7,293 nt of DNA, taken from the NCBI GenBank assembly GCA_913040875.1, contig CAJWHX010000162.1, positions 1-7,293 on the forward strand. Reading direction: 5' to 3'. Of this stretch, positions 1 through 5,706 are shown in pieces. The notes below the pieces were generated by a model. That model did not search any database. It was given only the letters and a program-made list of their open reading frames with translations, and was not told the DNA's origin. The translations under genes were made by a program, and so were the position numbers. How positions within the stretch are numbered: the stretch's first letter is position 1; each line of letters begins with the position of its first letter. The DNA is from an uncultured Pseudomonadota bacterium (GTDB lineage: Bacteria; Myxococcota; UBA796).

Positions 1-111
1 TTTTGGTGTTGGTGGTGACATCAACATCGCTGCCACAAAAGGGATTGCAGCAATACGAATGAGTGTCAAGATGTTTGGGATGTTCCAAAATGGAATGGGT
101 TCTTGAGACAT
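1..111 (-). CDS. pgsA: CDP-alcohol phosphatidyltransferase, probably phosphatidylglycerophosphate synthase (N-terminal 37 residues, cut by window edge)
   Basis: Reading leftwards from ATG at 109-111, the 37 visible codons begin MSQEPIPFWNIPNILTLIRI and continue into a hydrophobic stretch (about residues 20-31), then a proline-rich turn. The N-I-P-N-x-L-T-L-x-R pattern followed at once by a membrane helix is the usual opening of PgsA, the inner-membrane enzyme that joins CDP-diacylglycerol and glycerol-3-phosphate to make phosphatidylglycerophosphate. The catalytic CDP-alcohol motif lies beyond the window, so a sister enzyme (phosphatidylserine or cardiolipin synthase type) cannot be excluded. 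An AAGGA ribosome-binding site (TCCTT on the plus strand, 118-122) sits 6 bases before the ATG. The stop of the upstream lytic transglycosylase gene is only 13 bases away, so the two are probably one transcript. The family assignment is good; the exact enzyme is inferred. Confidence 0.72.
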   Translation of the reverse strand, partial: MSQEPIPFWNIPNILTLIRIAAIPFVAAMLMSPPTPK

Positions 112-124
112 GCCTGTTCCTTAT

Positions 125-715
125 TCAAGGTGTGATGGGGCGTTCCAATAAAAATAATTCGTACAAGTCCATAACTCGTTCAACGTAAACTTGCGTTTCT
201 TCAAATGGTGGAATGCCTTTGTATTTTTTTACATTCCCAGGACCGGCATTGTATGCGGCAAGTGCCAGCTCCATGTTTCCAAACCGATCGAGATTCTTTC
301 GTAAGTATTTGCTGCCTCCATCGATATTTTGTGCTGGGTCCCATGGATCTGTGACACCGAGCCCATCGGCTGTGGCAGGCATGAGTTGCATGAGTCCCTG
401 TGCACCAACTCGTGATTTCGCATTGGGGTTCATACCGCTCTCGGCCATGCACACTGCTTTGATCAATGCTGCGGATAGCATATATTTGCGACTGGCCTCT
501 AAGATCAGATGATCGTAATCGTCCATACGAGGGAAGTTTTTATTGGTGACGACCTTCTTTTCGGGTGGAGGACCATCCACATCAAAGACGACAAAATCTT
601 GATCTTGATTGGGTGAATCAGTGAAGGTAATTGTCCCATCTGCACCAACAGACATGTAGACGTCTTGAGCGAGGACAAAATGTACGAAGAGGAGCATGTG
701 CAACATGTCTCTCAT
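125..715 (-). CDS. Exported SLT-type lytic transglycosylase (GH23-like) with short DUF4124-like N-terminal module
   Basis: This 196-residue protein probably cleaves the MurNAc-GlcNAc bond of peptidoglycan in the periplasm, releasing 1,6-anhydro-muropeptides. Residues 1-16 form a short signal peptide (R2, hydrophobic L8-A16, likely cleavage after A16); no lipobox cysteine is present. Residues 19-35 ([16 protein letters not shown] within them) resemble the DUF4124 motif that often precedes SLT domains. The SLT domain spans about 66-185: E92 in the A-E-S-G motif is the expected catalytic acid, followed by [13 protein letters not shown] (104-116) and AYNAGPGNV (154-162), all family hallmarks. The start is bounded: the codon just before ATG 715 is an in-frame TAA, so the gene cannot extend upstream. 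No good Shine-Dalgarno precedes it, and ATG 706 (residue 4) is a possible alternative. It is divergent from nadB and followed by the pgsA-like gene. Which SLT subfamily it belongs to is not clear. Confidence 0.88.
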   Translation of the reverse strand: MRDMLHMLLFVHFVLAQDVYMSVGADGTITFTDSPNQDQDFVVFDVDGPPPEKKVVTNKNFPRMDDYDHLILEASRKYMLSAALIKAVCMAESGMNPNAKSRVGAQGLMQLMPATADGLGVTDPWDPAQNIDGGSKYLRKNLDRFGNMELALAAYNAGPGNVKKYKGIPPFEETQVYVERVMDLYELFLLERPITP

Positions 716-743
716 TTAACCACATTGGGATCGATATGTGTCA

Positions 744-749
744 TTTATA
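744..749 (-). promoter_or_regulatory. Candidate -10 element for the lytic transglycosylase-pgsA unit
   Basis: On the minus strand this reads TATAAA, five of six matches to the sigma-70 -10 consensus, about 28 bases before the transglycosylase ATG at 715. Transcription would start near 737, giving a leader of roughly 20 bases. No recognisable -35 element lies 16-18 bases upstream, so the promoter would be weak or activator-dependent if real. The call is inference from motif and position only. Confidence 0.3.
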
Positions 750-774
750 CCGCATTCTTTTCCAGTTTTCTCTC

Positions 775-804
775 TTCGCATTTTTCATGGTTATCCGATA
801 AAAT
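775..804 (+). promoter_or_regulatory. Candidate sigma-70-type promoter for nadB
   Basis: TTCGCA (775-780, four of six matches to TTGACA) and TAAAAT (799-804, five of six matches to TATAAT) are separated by 18 bases. Transcription would start near 811, just before the GGAG ribosome-binding site at 814-817. The element lies in the 108-base divergent region between nadB and the lytic transglycosylase. It is supported by motif and placement only. Confidence 0.3.
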
Positions 805-813
805 CAAATGTGT

Positions 814-817
814 GGAG
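814..817 (+). promoter_or_regulatory. Ribosome-binding site that fixes the nadB start
   Basis: GGAG sits 6 bases before ATG 824, ideal spacing. It favours this start over the open frame that continues upstream to 665, which would run antisense into the transglycosylase gene and add 53 residues with no place in the NadB family. Confidence 0.65.
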
Positions 818-823
818 TTGAAT

Positions 824-2434
824 ATGCAGGCAGTGGATGTATTGATAGTGGGTAGTGGACTGGCGGGATTGCGGTTGGCGTTGGCATTACCGGAAACGGT
901 ATCGGTTGTCATCGTTACAAAGCGATTGGTGCAAGATACCAATACTCAATGGGCTCAGGGCGGTATTGCTGCAGCTTGGGAGGAGGATGATTCTTGGCAA
1001 GATCATGTGAAAGACACCCTTGTTGCTGGAGCAGGTCTCTGTCGCCGAGAGGTAGTGGAGTATGTGGCGCGTCAAGGGAAGCGTAGGGTTCAAGACTTAA
1101 TAGATTTGGGCGTGCAGTTTGATCGAAAGTATCAAGACCCTTCACGATATTCTCTGCACTTGGAAGGTGGGCACTCAGCCAAACGAATCCTCCACCATGC
1201 AGATTTGACAGGCGCAGAGATCATGCGGGCCCTTGTTGATCAAGTTCGAGTTCGAAGCAATGTAACGGTCTTGGAAAATCACATGGCCATCGATATTATC
1301 TCTGAATCATGGCTGGCACGTAAAAATGGAGGTCTACCGCCGACAGTCGACGGGGCACTCGGTGCATATGTATTGAACCTCGACAGTAAAGAGGTCGTGG
1401 CTGTTTCGTCAAAAGTAGTGTCTCTTTGCTGCGGCGGTGCTGGGAAAGTGTATTTGTACACATCGAATCCGGACGTTGCGTCTGGAGACGGTATTGCGAT
1501 GGGATGGCGAGTTGGGGCAGCCGTTGCCAATATGGAGTTTGTTCAATTTCACCCGACCTGTTTGTACCATCCAGAGGCTAGAAACTTTTTGATTTCCGAG
1601 GCGCTACGAGGGGCTGGTGGCAAGTTGAGGCGAAAAGATGGGGTGCGATTTATGCTTCAGTACGATGAACGAGCAGAACTTGCTCCTCGTGACATCGTTG
1701 CTAGATCAATCGATGCAGAACTCAAGAAGAGTGGTGAAGAGTGCGTGTATTTGGATATGCAGCATCTGTCTCGAGAAGACTTGCGTCGTCAATTTCCCAA
1801 TATATTCGAAGGGTGTTTGAAATTGGGGATTGATATCGCGACGGATTTAATTCCTGTTGTTCCTGCAGCACATTATTTCTGCGGTGGTTTGACTGTTGAT
1901 TTGAATGGAGAAACAACAGTTCGGAATCTTTTTGCCATTGGTGAGACATCTTGTACTGGACTTCATGGTGCCAATCGACTGGCGAGTAATTCCCTTCTGG
2001 AGGCGGCAGTCTTTGCCGTCAATGCTGCGAGAGCGATTGAGGCTCGTTTGCCAGATCTACCCGTGCCAAATTCGCTACCAGCATGGGATTATGGGCATGC
2101 TTCTGATCCGGACGAACAGGTGGTTATTTCTCAAGTGTGGGATGAGATTCGCCGATTTATGTGGAACTATGTTGGGATTGTACGAACAGACCGGCGATTG
2201 AAACGTGCACGAAAGCGATTGCATTTGGTGCAAGAAGAGATCGATCACCACTACTGGGATTTTAAAATCACAGGTGATTTGTTGGAGCTTCGGAACTTGG
2301 CGATCGTCGCTCTATTGGTTGTGCAGTCCGCATTGAAAAGGCGAGAATCTAGAGGGTTGCACTTTACTCGTGACTTCCCAGAACCCGACCAACGCTTGAT
2401 TCAAGACACTGTTCTCAAGCGATCGATGTGGTGA
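824..2434 (+). CDS. nadB: L-aspartate oxidase (quinolinate synthase subunit B)
   Basis: NadB is the soluble FAD enzyme that oxidises L-aspartate to iminoaspartate, the first step of de novo NAD synthesis; NadA then makes quinolinate. The protein is 536 residues (E. coli NadB is 540). The start MQAVDVLIVGSGLAG carries the GxGxxG dinucleotide-binding motif (10-15), followed by TQWAQGGIAAAW (41-52), the FAD-contact segment. Residues matching the E. coli active site are all present: E114 and H117 in LEGGHS, H243 in QFHPT, R289 in APRDIVAR, H350 in PAAHYFCGG and R385 in GANRLASNSLLEA. The last 120 residues form the helical C-terminal domain of the succinate dehydrogenase/fumarate reductase flavoprotein family. 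The EGGHS and AHYFCGG contexts favour NadB over SdhA/FrdA. Neither nadA nor nadC is in the window. The stop is 7 bases from the stop of convergent pepP. Confidence 0.96.
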   Translation: MQAVDVLIVGSGLAGLRLALALPETVSVVIVTKRLVQDTNTQWAQGGIAAAWEEDDSWQDHVKDTLVAGAGLCRREVVEYVARQGKRRVQDLIDLGVQFDRKYQDPSRYSLHLEGGHSAKRILHHADLTGAEIMRALVDQVRVRSNVTVLENHMAIDIISESWLARKNGGLPPTVDGALGAYVLNLDSKEVVAVSSKVVSLCCGGAGKVYLYTSNPDVASGDGIAMGWRVGAAVANMEFVQFHPTCLYHPEARNFLISEALRGAGGKLRRKDGVRFMLQYDERAELAPRDIVARSIDAELKKSGEECVYLDMQHLSREDLRRQFPNIFEGCLKLGIDIATDLIPVVPAAHYFCGGLTVDLNGETTVRNLFAIGETSCTGLHGANRLASNSLLEAAVFAVNAARAIEARLPDLPVPNSLPAWDYGHASDPDEQVVISQVWDEIRRFMWNYVGIVRTDRRLKRARKRLHLVQEEIDHHYWDFKITGDLLELRNLAIVALLVVQSALKRRESRGLHFTRDFPEPDQRLIQDTVLKRSMW

Positions 2435-2441
2435 GTGGTGG

Positions 2442-3821
2442 TTAAACAGAGCCCACGATCGACGTGAGTTCATCTATCTGTTTTGGAATCATGGCAGTGA
2501 GATTTTCCGGTCCCTCTGTGGTACATCGGATATCATCTTCAATACGGATGCCGCCAAATCCCTTCCAATGTTCAAGGACGTCCCAGTTTACGACATCTTT
2601 GAAGGTGGCGTAGAGGGTTTGATCGGCAAATATGGCAGGACAAATATAGAATCCTGGTTCGATGGTGACGACCATATTGGGTTCTAAATCCATATCCATT
2701 CTTAGATAGCCCGTTCCAAACTGAGCGGAGCGAGTTCGTCCTTTTGCGTAGGCTGCTCGATCTCCAAAATTTTCCATGTCATGCACATCGAGACTCAACA
2801 GATGACCGATTCCATGCGGGAAAAAAAGCGCGTGGGCTCCTTGTTTAACCAGGTCTTCCGGATTGCCAATCAAGAGCTTTTCATCCACCAAGAATTCCGT
2901 CAATATTAGTGACGCAGCCATGTGGACATCACGGTATCGCACTCCTGGACGAACCATGGCGACAGCCTGTTCTTGAGAGCGAAGCACCGCTGCATAGGCT
3001 CGACGTTGTCTAGGAGAAAACTCACCAGAGACAGGCCAAGTTCGAGTGACATCTGTTGCGTATCCAAAGGGAGATTCGGCACCACCGTCCAAGAGCAATA
3101 GGTCGCCGTCCTTCAAGTGATTTTTGTATGCGTGATTGTGAAGGATTTCTCCATCTACGGTCACGATGCTGTGATACGCCGTCTGTAACCCAGCTTTCTG
3201 TATTGGGTGATGAAATGCCGCCGCGACATCCAACTCGTGCCCACCAACTTTGGTGTGTTGCATGGCGGAACGATGGGCTTGGTCTGTAATCTGTGCCGTC
3301 CATCGGAGTTGTCGAATCTCGTCATCATCTAGAATACGCCGCATTTCAATTACGCTGTCAATTAACCCTTCAGAACCATTGTGTTGTCCAAATATCAGAT
3401 CCATGTCTAGAAGTTTGCTGAGCCATTGATTGGTTTCAATATCTGCGATCGCAATGCTGTGAACGTCTCTTTGCTGTTGCATGAATGCGTCTAATGAGGC
3501 TCGGGGTTTCCAGTTTAAAAATCCAAGCCGCCGCGCAATCTCCTCATTGCTTTCATGTGGACCGTGCCACAACACATCACTGGGATGTTGGGCAGGTAAA
3601 AACAGAATGTCCTCAGAAGAGCTTGAGAACCATGCGGCATTGGGATGATCGACACCGGTATAATACCAAAATGTCGAATCTTGTCTAAACGGAAGGGTGT
3701 TTGCGGGGAAATTTCTAGGGTGATCTCGATTGCCCATCAATAGGATGGAGCCATTCACCATGTTTTGCAGTCGCTGTCTGCGCTGAACGAACCGTGTCGT
3801 AGGAATTACTGGATGTTGCAT
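2442..3821 (-). CDS. pepP: Xaa-Pro aminopeptidase (aminopeptidase P, M24B family)
   Basis: This cytoplasmic dimetal peptidase removes the N-terminal residue from peptides with proline in second position, serving peptide turnover. It is 459 residues (E. coli PepP is about 440). Residues 5-135 match the aminopeptidase P N-terminal domain (FRQDSTFWYYTGVDHP near 45-60). The pita-bread catalytic domain spans about 170-440 with the full ligand set: D245 (LLLLDGGAE), D257 (YATDVTRTWPV), H340 (FFPHGIGHLLSLDVHD), E388 (TIEPGFY) and E428 (IRIEDD). H228/H230 and H347 correspond to the additional conserved histidines. ATG 3821 is preceded by AAGGG (CCCTT on the plus strand, 3827-3831) at 5 bases. The gene lies 18 bases after the moaB stop and is probably co-transcribed with it. 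No obvious terminator separates its 3' end from convergent nadB. Prolidase is the nearest alternative, but the N-terminal domain and motif spacing favour PepP. Confidence 0.94.
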   Translation of the reverse strand: MQHPVIPTTRFVQRRQRLQNMVNGSILLMGNRDHPRNFPANTLPFRQDSTFWYYTGVDHPNAAWFSSSSEDILFLPAQHPSDVLWHGPHESNEEIARRLGFLNWKPRASLDAFMQQQRDVHSIAIADIETNQWLSKLLDMDLIFGQHNGSEGLIDSVIEMRRILDDDEIRQLRWTAQITDQAHRSAMQHTKVGGHELDVAAAFHHPIQKAGLQTAYHSIVTVDGEILHNHAYKNHLKDGDLLLLDGGAESPFGYATDVTRTWPVSGEFSPRQRRAYAAVLRSQEQAVAMVRPGVRYRDVHMAASLILTEFLVDEKLLIGNPEDLVKQGAHALFFPHGIGHLLSLDVHDMENFGDRAAYAKGRTRSAQFGTGYLRMDMDLEPNMVVTIEPGFYICPAIFADQTLYATFKDVVNWDVLEHWKGFGGIRIEDDIRCTTEGPENLTAMIPKQIDELTSIVGSV

Positions 3822-3839
3822 GGATACCCTTTTGCAAGT

Positions 3840-4361
3840 TTATTGAACGGGTTCTGATCGCTTTGCGCCTTCCAATCGATGTAGAAGCATCGCAAAGTTG
3901 CACGGTTTATGATTGATGTTCAGCTGTTGCTCTAATATTCCTTTCCACGCATCTTTACAGGCGCCTGTAGAACCAGGCAATGCGAAAATAAGAGTGCCGG
4001 AGAAGAGTCCTGCACAAGCACGTGATTGAACGGTGGATGTTCCGATGGTTTGAAAACTCAAGTAGCGAAAGATCTCTCCAAATCCCGGGATCCATTTTTC
4101 AACGATGTCTCCAACGGCCTCTGGAGTGACATCTCGCTTTGTAATACCGGTTCCACCTGTCGTTAAAATGACATCGATATCCTGTCTGTCTCCCCATTCA
4201 CGAAAGGTCTGAACTAGGGTTGCCCGTTCGTCTTTAACGATTGAATAATCGATCAATGTGTGGCCCGATTCTTGTAGAGCCGTACAAAGATAGCGTCCGG
4301 ACTTGTCTGTGTCCACTGTTCGGGTATCTGATACTGTGCAAACTGCGATCCGTAAACTCAT
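3840..4361 (-). CDS. moaB: Molybdenum cofactor biosynthesis protein B (MoaB/Mog fold)
   Basis: A 173-residue protein of the MoaB/Mog family, which acts in the adenylylation of molybdopterin during molybdenum cofactor assembly; the role of bacterial MoaB is less certain than that of MogA. Family signatures seen: MSLRIAVCTVSDTR at the start, ILTTGGTGITKRDVTPEA (65-82, the molybdopterin-binding loop with D77) and IFALPGSTGACKDAW (125-139). Length matches E. coli MoaB (170). The frame is open to a TTG at 4376, but ATG 4361 is chosen because GGAG lies 5 bases before it and the protein then begins as the family does. It is the first gene of the moaB-pepP unit and is divergent from the saccharopine dehydrogenase-like gene. 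No other cofactor gene is in the window, so MoaB versus Mog cannot be settled from context; length and the C-terminus favour MoaB. Confidence 0.88.
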   Translation of the reverse strand: MSLRIAVCTVSDTRTVDTDKSGRYLCTALQESGHTLIDYSIVKDERATLVQTFREWGDRQDIDVILTTGGTGITKRDVTPEAVGDIVEKWIPGFGEIFRYLSFQTIGTSTVQSRACAGLFSGTLIFALPGSTGACKDAWKGILEQQLNINHKPCNFAMLLHRLEGAKRSEPVQ

Positions 4362-4366
4362 AGGCT

Positions 4367-4370
4367 CTCC
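4367..4370 (-). promoter_or_regulatory. Ribosome-binding site that fixes the moaB start
   Basis: GGAG on the minus strand lies 5 bases before ATG 4361. The more upstream TTG at 4376 has no comparable site and would add five residues (including G-E-P) not typical of the family. Confidence 0.6.
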
Positions 4371-4392
4371 AAACAAAAAGTGACCTTAACCC

Positions 4393-4420
4393 TGTATATC
4401 TCAATTCGCTTGTTGCTCAA
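4393..4420 (-). promoter_or_regulatory. Candidate promoter for moaB-pepP
   Basis: On the minus strand TTGAGC (4415-4420) and TATACA (4393-4398), each four of six matches to the sigma-70 consensus, are separated by 16 bases. Transcription would start near 4386, about 25 bases before the moaB ATG. The 109-base region 4362-4470 must also serve the divergent gene on the plus strand, for which I see no clear pair of boxes. Motif-based inference only. Confidence 0.35.
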
Positions 4421-4459
4421 AGATTTGGAAGTCGATAGAAAAATAGACACCACAAATTC

Positions 4460-4464
4460 AGGAG
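4460..4464 (+). promoter_or_regulatory. Ribosome-binding site before a triple ATG
   Basis: AGGAG abuts three tandem in-frame ATG codons at 4465, 4468 and 4471. Spacing is 0, 3 and 6 bases respectively, so only the third ATG has normal initiation geometry. Confidence 0.65.
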
Positions 4465-4470
4465 ATGATG

Positions 4471-5604
4471 ATGGCTGTTGTTTGTATTGCTGGGGCAGGG
4501 GGGATAGGGCGTGCAGTGGCGGTATTGCTGCGGCAAATGTATGGCAAACCAGTAGATGTGTTGATTGGAGATATCAATGAAGAGGCTAGGCTGAATGCGG
4601 TGAATTGGATCGCTTCGGCAGGTTCCTCCGGTGGACGATTGGAAAGTTTTGATATGTCTGATGATTGGCAGGCCGCGTTTGAGCAAAAGGGGCAGTCGAT
4701 TGATATCGTTCTGGATTGTTTGCCTGGTCGGTTTGCACCATCGATGGCCCGTGCTGCGCTTAGATTTGGAGCACACTATGTCAATCTGACAGAGTACGTT
4801 GCGGAAACAAAAGAGATTATGGCACTCGCAAAGGATGCAGATACAGGGTTTGGATTGCAATCTGGTGTGGCACCTGGATTTGTCAACGTACTTGGGAAGG
4901 CATTGTTTGAAGAGTTTTGTACAGAGTATGGCGTAGAGACCGCAAAATCTTTGGAAATGCGTGTAGGGGCTTTGGGTAGAAATGCTGTTGGTCCTCACTT
5001 TTACAATTTTACTTGGTCACCAATTGGAGTGGCAACGGAGTACATCAAACCTGCTGAGGTTGTCCGAGAACACGAGTTTAAAACGATGCCATCACTCTCA
5101 GAACGCCGTACGGTTTGGGTTGATGGGTTGCTGTTGGAAGAAGACCTGACCTCTGGGGGAGCAGCTGATTTACCAAAGACCTATCAGAAACAGATAGCCA
5201 ATATCGATTACAAAACATTTCGCTATCCTGGTCATTGGGCTTGGGTCGAAGAGCAAATCGCCAATATGTCAGGAGGCGTCAATGTCATCGATGAACTTGA
5301 GAAACTGATGTTGTCAGAGGTTTCAGCAGTGGAAGAGGATTTGATCATTGTATACGCGGCGGTTGAAGGAAAGGATGCAAATGGTTCTCTCAGACGAATA
5401 GAGGCTAGCTATCGCGTAGAGCCCATTCAAATCGGAGCTGCAAAATTGCGTGCCATTCAATCTACCACAGCGGCTGGTATGGCAGAAGTGGCTCGGATTT
5501 TACTTGAGGGAAATCACAAGGGAGTCTTGCTACAGTCTCAAATTGATCCGGTATCCTACCTCAATGGACCATTTGCAGGTGCAATATACGGCGATCGCCG
5601 TTAA
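4471..5604 (+). CDS. Saccharopine dehydrogenase-family NAD(P)-dependent oxidoreductase
   Basis: A 377-residue cytoplasmic enzyme of the saccharopine dehydrogenase/reductase family, which makes or splits secondary-amine links between amino acids such as lysine and glutamate. The N-terminal Rossmann fold opens MAVVCIAGAGGIGRAVAVLL, with GxGGxG at 8-13 and D34 ending the second strand. LDCLPGRFAPSMARAAL (81-97), YVNLTEY (103-109) and SGVAPGFVNVLG (131-142) match the first domain. FTWSPIGVATEYI (180-192), LTSGGAADLP (226-235) and YKTFRYPGH (247-255) are hallmarks of the C-terminal catalytic domain, and AIQSTTAAGMAEVARILL (328-345) is the closing helix. The length suits a single-domain bacterial form rather than the bifunctional type. 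Its location before argG-argH hints at amino-acid metabolism, but the substrate (lysine/saccharopine, carboxynorspermidine or another) cannot be told. The last codons lie in a 14-base palindrome (5588-5601). Confidence 0.85.
   Translation: MAVVCIAGAGGIGRAVAVLLRQMYGKPVDVLIGDINEEARLNAVNWIASAGSSGGRLESFDMSDDWQAAFEQKGQSIDIVLDCLPGRFAPSMARAALRFGAHYVNLTEYVAETKEIMALAKDADTGFGLQSGVAPGFVNVLGKALFEEFCTEYGVETAKSLEMRVGALGRNAVGPHFYNFTWSPIGVATEYIKPAEVVREHEFKTMPSLSERRTVWVDGLLLEEDLTSGGAADLPKTYQKQIANIDYKTFRYPGHWAWVEEQIANMSGGVNVIDELEKLMLSEVSAVEEDLIIVYAAVEGKDANGSLRRIEASYRVEPIQIGAAKLRAIQSTTAAGMAEVARILLEGNHKGVLLQSQIDPVSYLNGPFAGAIYGDRR
5588..5601. repeat. 14-base perfect palindrome at the 3' end of the saccharopine dehydrogenase-like gene
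   Basis: ACGGCGATCGCCGT is identical to its reverse complement and overlaps the final codons (Y-G-D-R-R) and the first base of the TAA stop. It contains the octamer GCGATCGC. As RNA it could fold only as a 5-pair stem with a GAUC loop and has no following T-run, so it is not a good terminator on its own. Its role is unknown. Confidence 0.6.
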
Positions 5605-5614
5605 ATACTTATAG

Positions 5615-5661
5615 ATAAACGACAATCGGTCATGCCTAGACTGGCTTCGTTTATACTTTTT
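5615..5661 (+). terminator. Imperfect hairpin plus T-run between the saccharopine dehydrogenase-like gene and argG
   Basis: The left arm 5615-5631 and right arm 5639-5654 pair over about 16 positions. There is an outer 8-base perfect stem (ATAAACGA with TCGTTTAT), one bulged C at 5623, one A/C mismatch and two G-T wobbles, then an inner segment closing a 7-base loop (5632-5638). It is followed by AC and five T residues (5657-5661). Starting 10 bases after the stop at 5604, it suits a rho-independent terminator of the upstream gene. The outer stem is AT-rich, so strength is uncertain, and it could instead be part of the argG control region. No equivalent T-run follows on the minus strand. Confidence 0.45.
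5652..5657 (+). promoter_or_regulatory. Candidate -10 element for argG-argH
   Basis: TATACT matches five of six bases of the sigma-70 -10 consensus and lies 49 bases before the argG ATG. No good -35 box is visible 16-18 bases upstream (the sequence there reads around GGTCATGC). It overlaps the right arm and T-run of the hairpin at 5615-5661, so it may be fortuitous. Confidence 0.22.
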
Positions 5662-5679
5662 ACTGTATCAAACATGTTC

Positions 5680-5694
5680 GGTTGATTCACAACC
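5680..5694 (+). promoter_or_regulatory. Small perfect hairpin directly beside the argG ribosome-binding site
   Basis: GGTTG (5680-5684), loop ATTCA (5685-5689) and CAACC (5690-5694) form a 5-pair stem. It ends exactly where the argG Shine-Dalgarno AAGGGA (5695-5700) begins. In mRNA this would place a small stem-loop immediately upstream of the ribosome-binding site. A stem this short can arise by chance; any role in translation or regulator binding is inference. Confidence 0.3.
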
Positions 5695-5706
5695 AAGGGA
5701 AAGACA

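Noticed and set aside
213..512. 99-residue open frame on the plus strand
   Set aside because: It is antisense to the SLT domain of the lytic transglycosylase, whose catalytic motifs are unmistakable. It has no recognisable motif.
665..823. In-frame upstream extension of nadB by 53 residues with a hydrophobic stretch (possible membrane anchor)
   Set aside because: It begins at a TTG with no ribosome-binding site, runs antisense over the transglycosylase N-terminus and would cover both candidate promoters. ATG 824 has GGAG at ideal spacing and gives the normal NadB length and N-terminus.
919..2221. Repeated 10-mer AAAGCGATTG at 919 and 2212 within nadB
   Set aside because: Both copies encode K-R-L in the same frame with the same codons and are isolated. 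This is a codon-usage coincidence, not a repeat element.
4417..4998. 193-residue open frame on the minus strand, rich in Cys, His and Ser
   Set aside because: It lies wholly antisense to the saccharopine dehydrogenase-like gene and its upstream region, has no family motif, and its composition is what the reverse of a coding strand produces.
3445..5598. GCGATCGC octamers as evidence for a cyanobacterial genome
   Set aside because: Two octamers are far too few to imply HIP1-type abundance, and the DUF4124-like transglycosylase and gene order give no cyanobacterial support.
5671..5694. Possible ArgR operator (ARG box) before argG
   Set aside because: Only the half-site ATTCA is present; the opposing TGAAT with a 4-base AT spacer is absent, so the 18-base box is not met.
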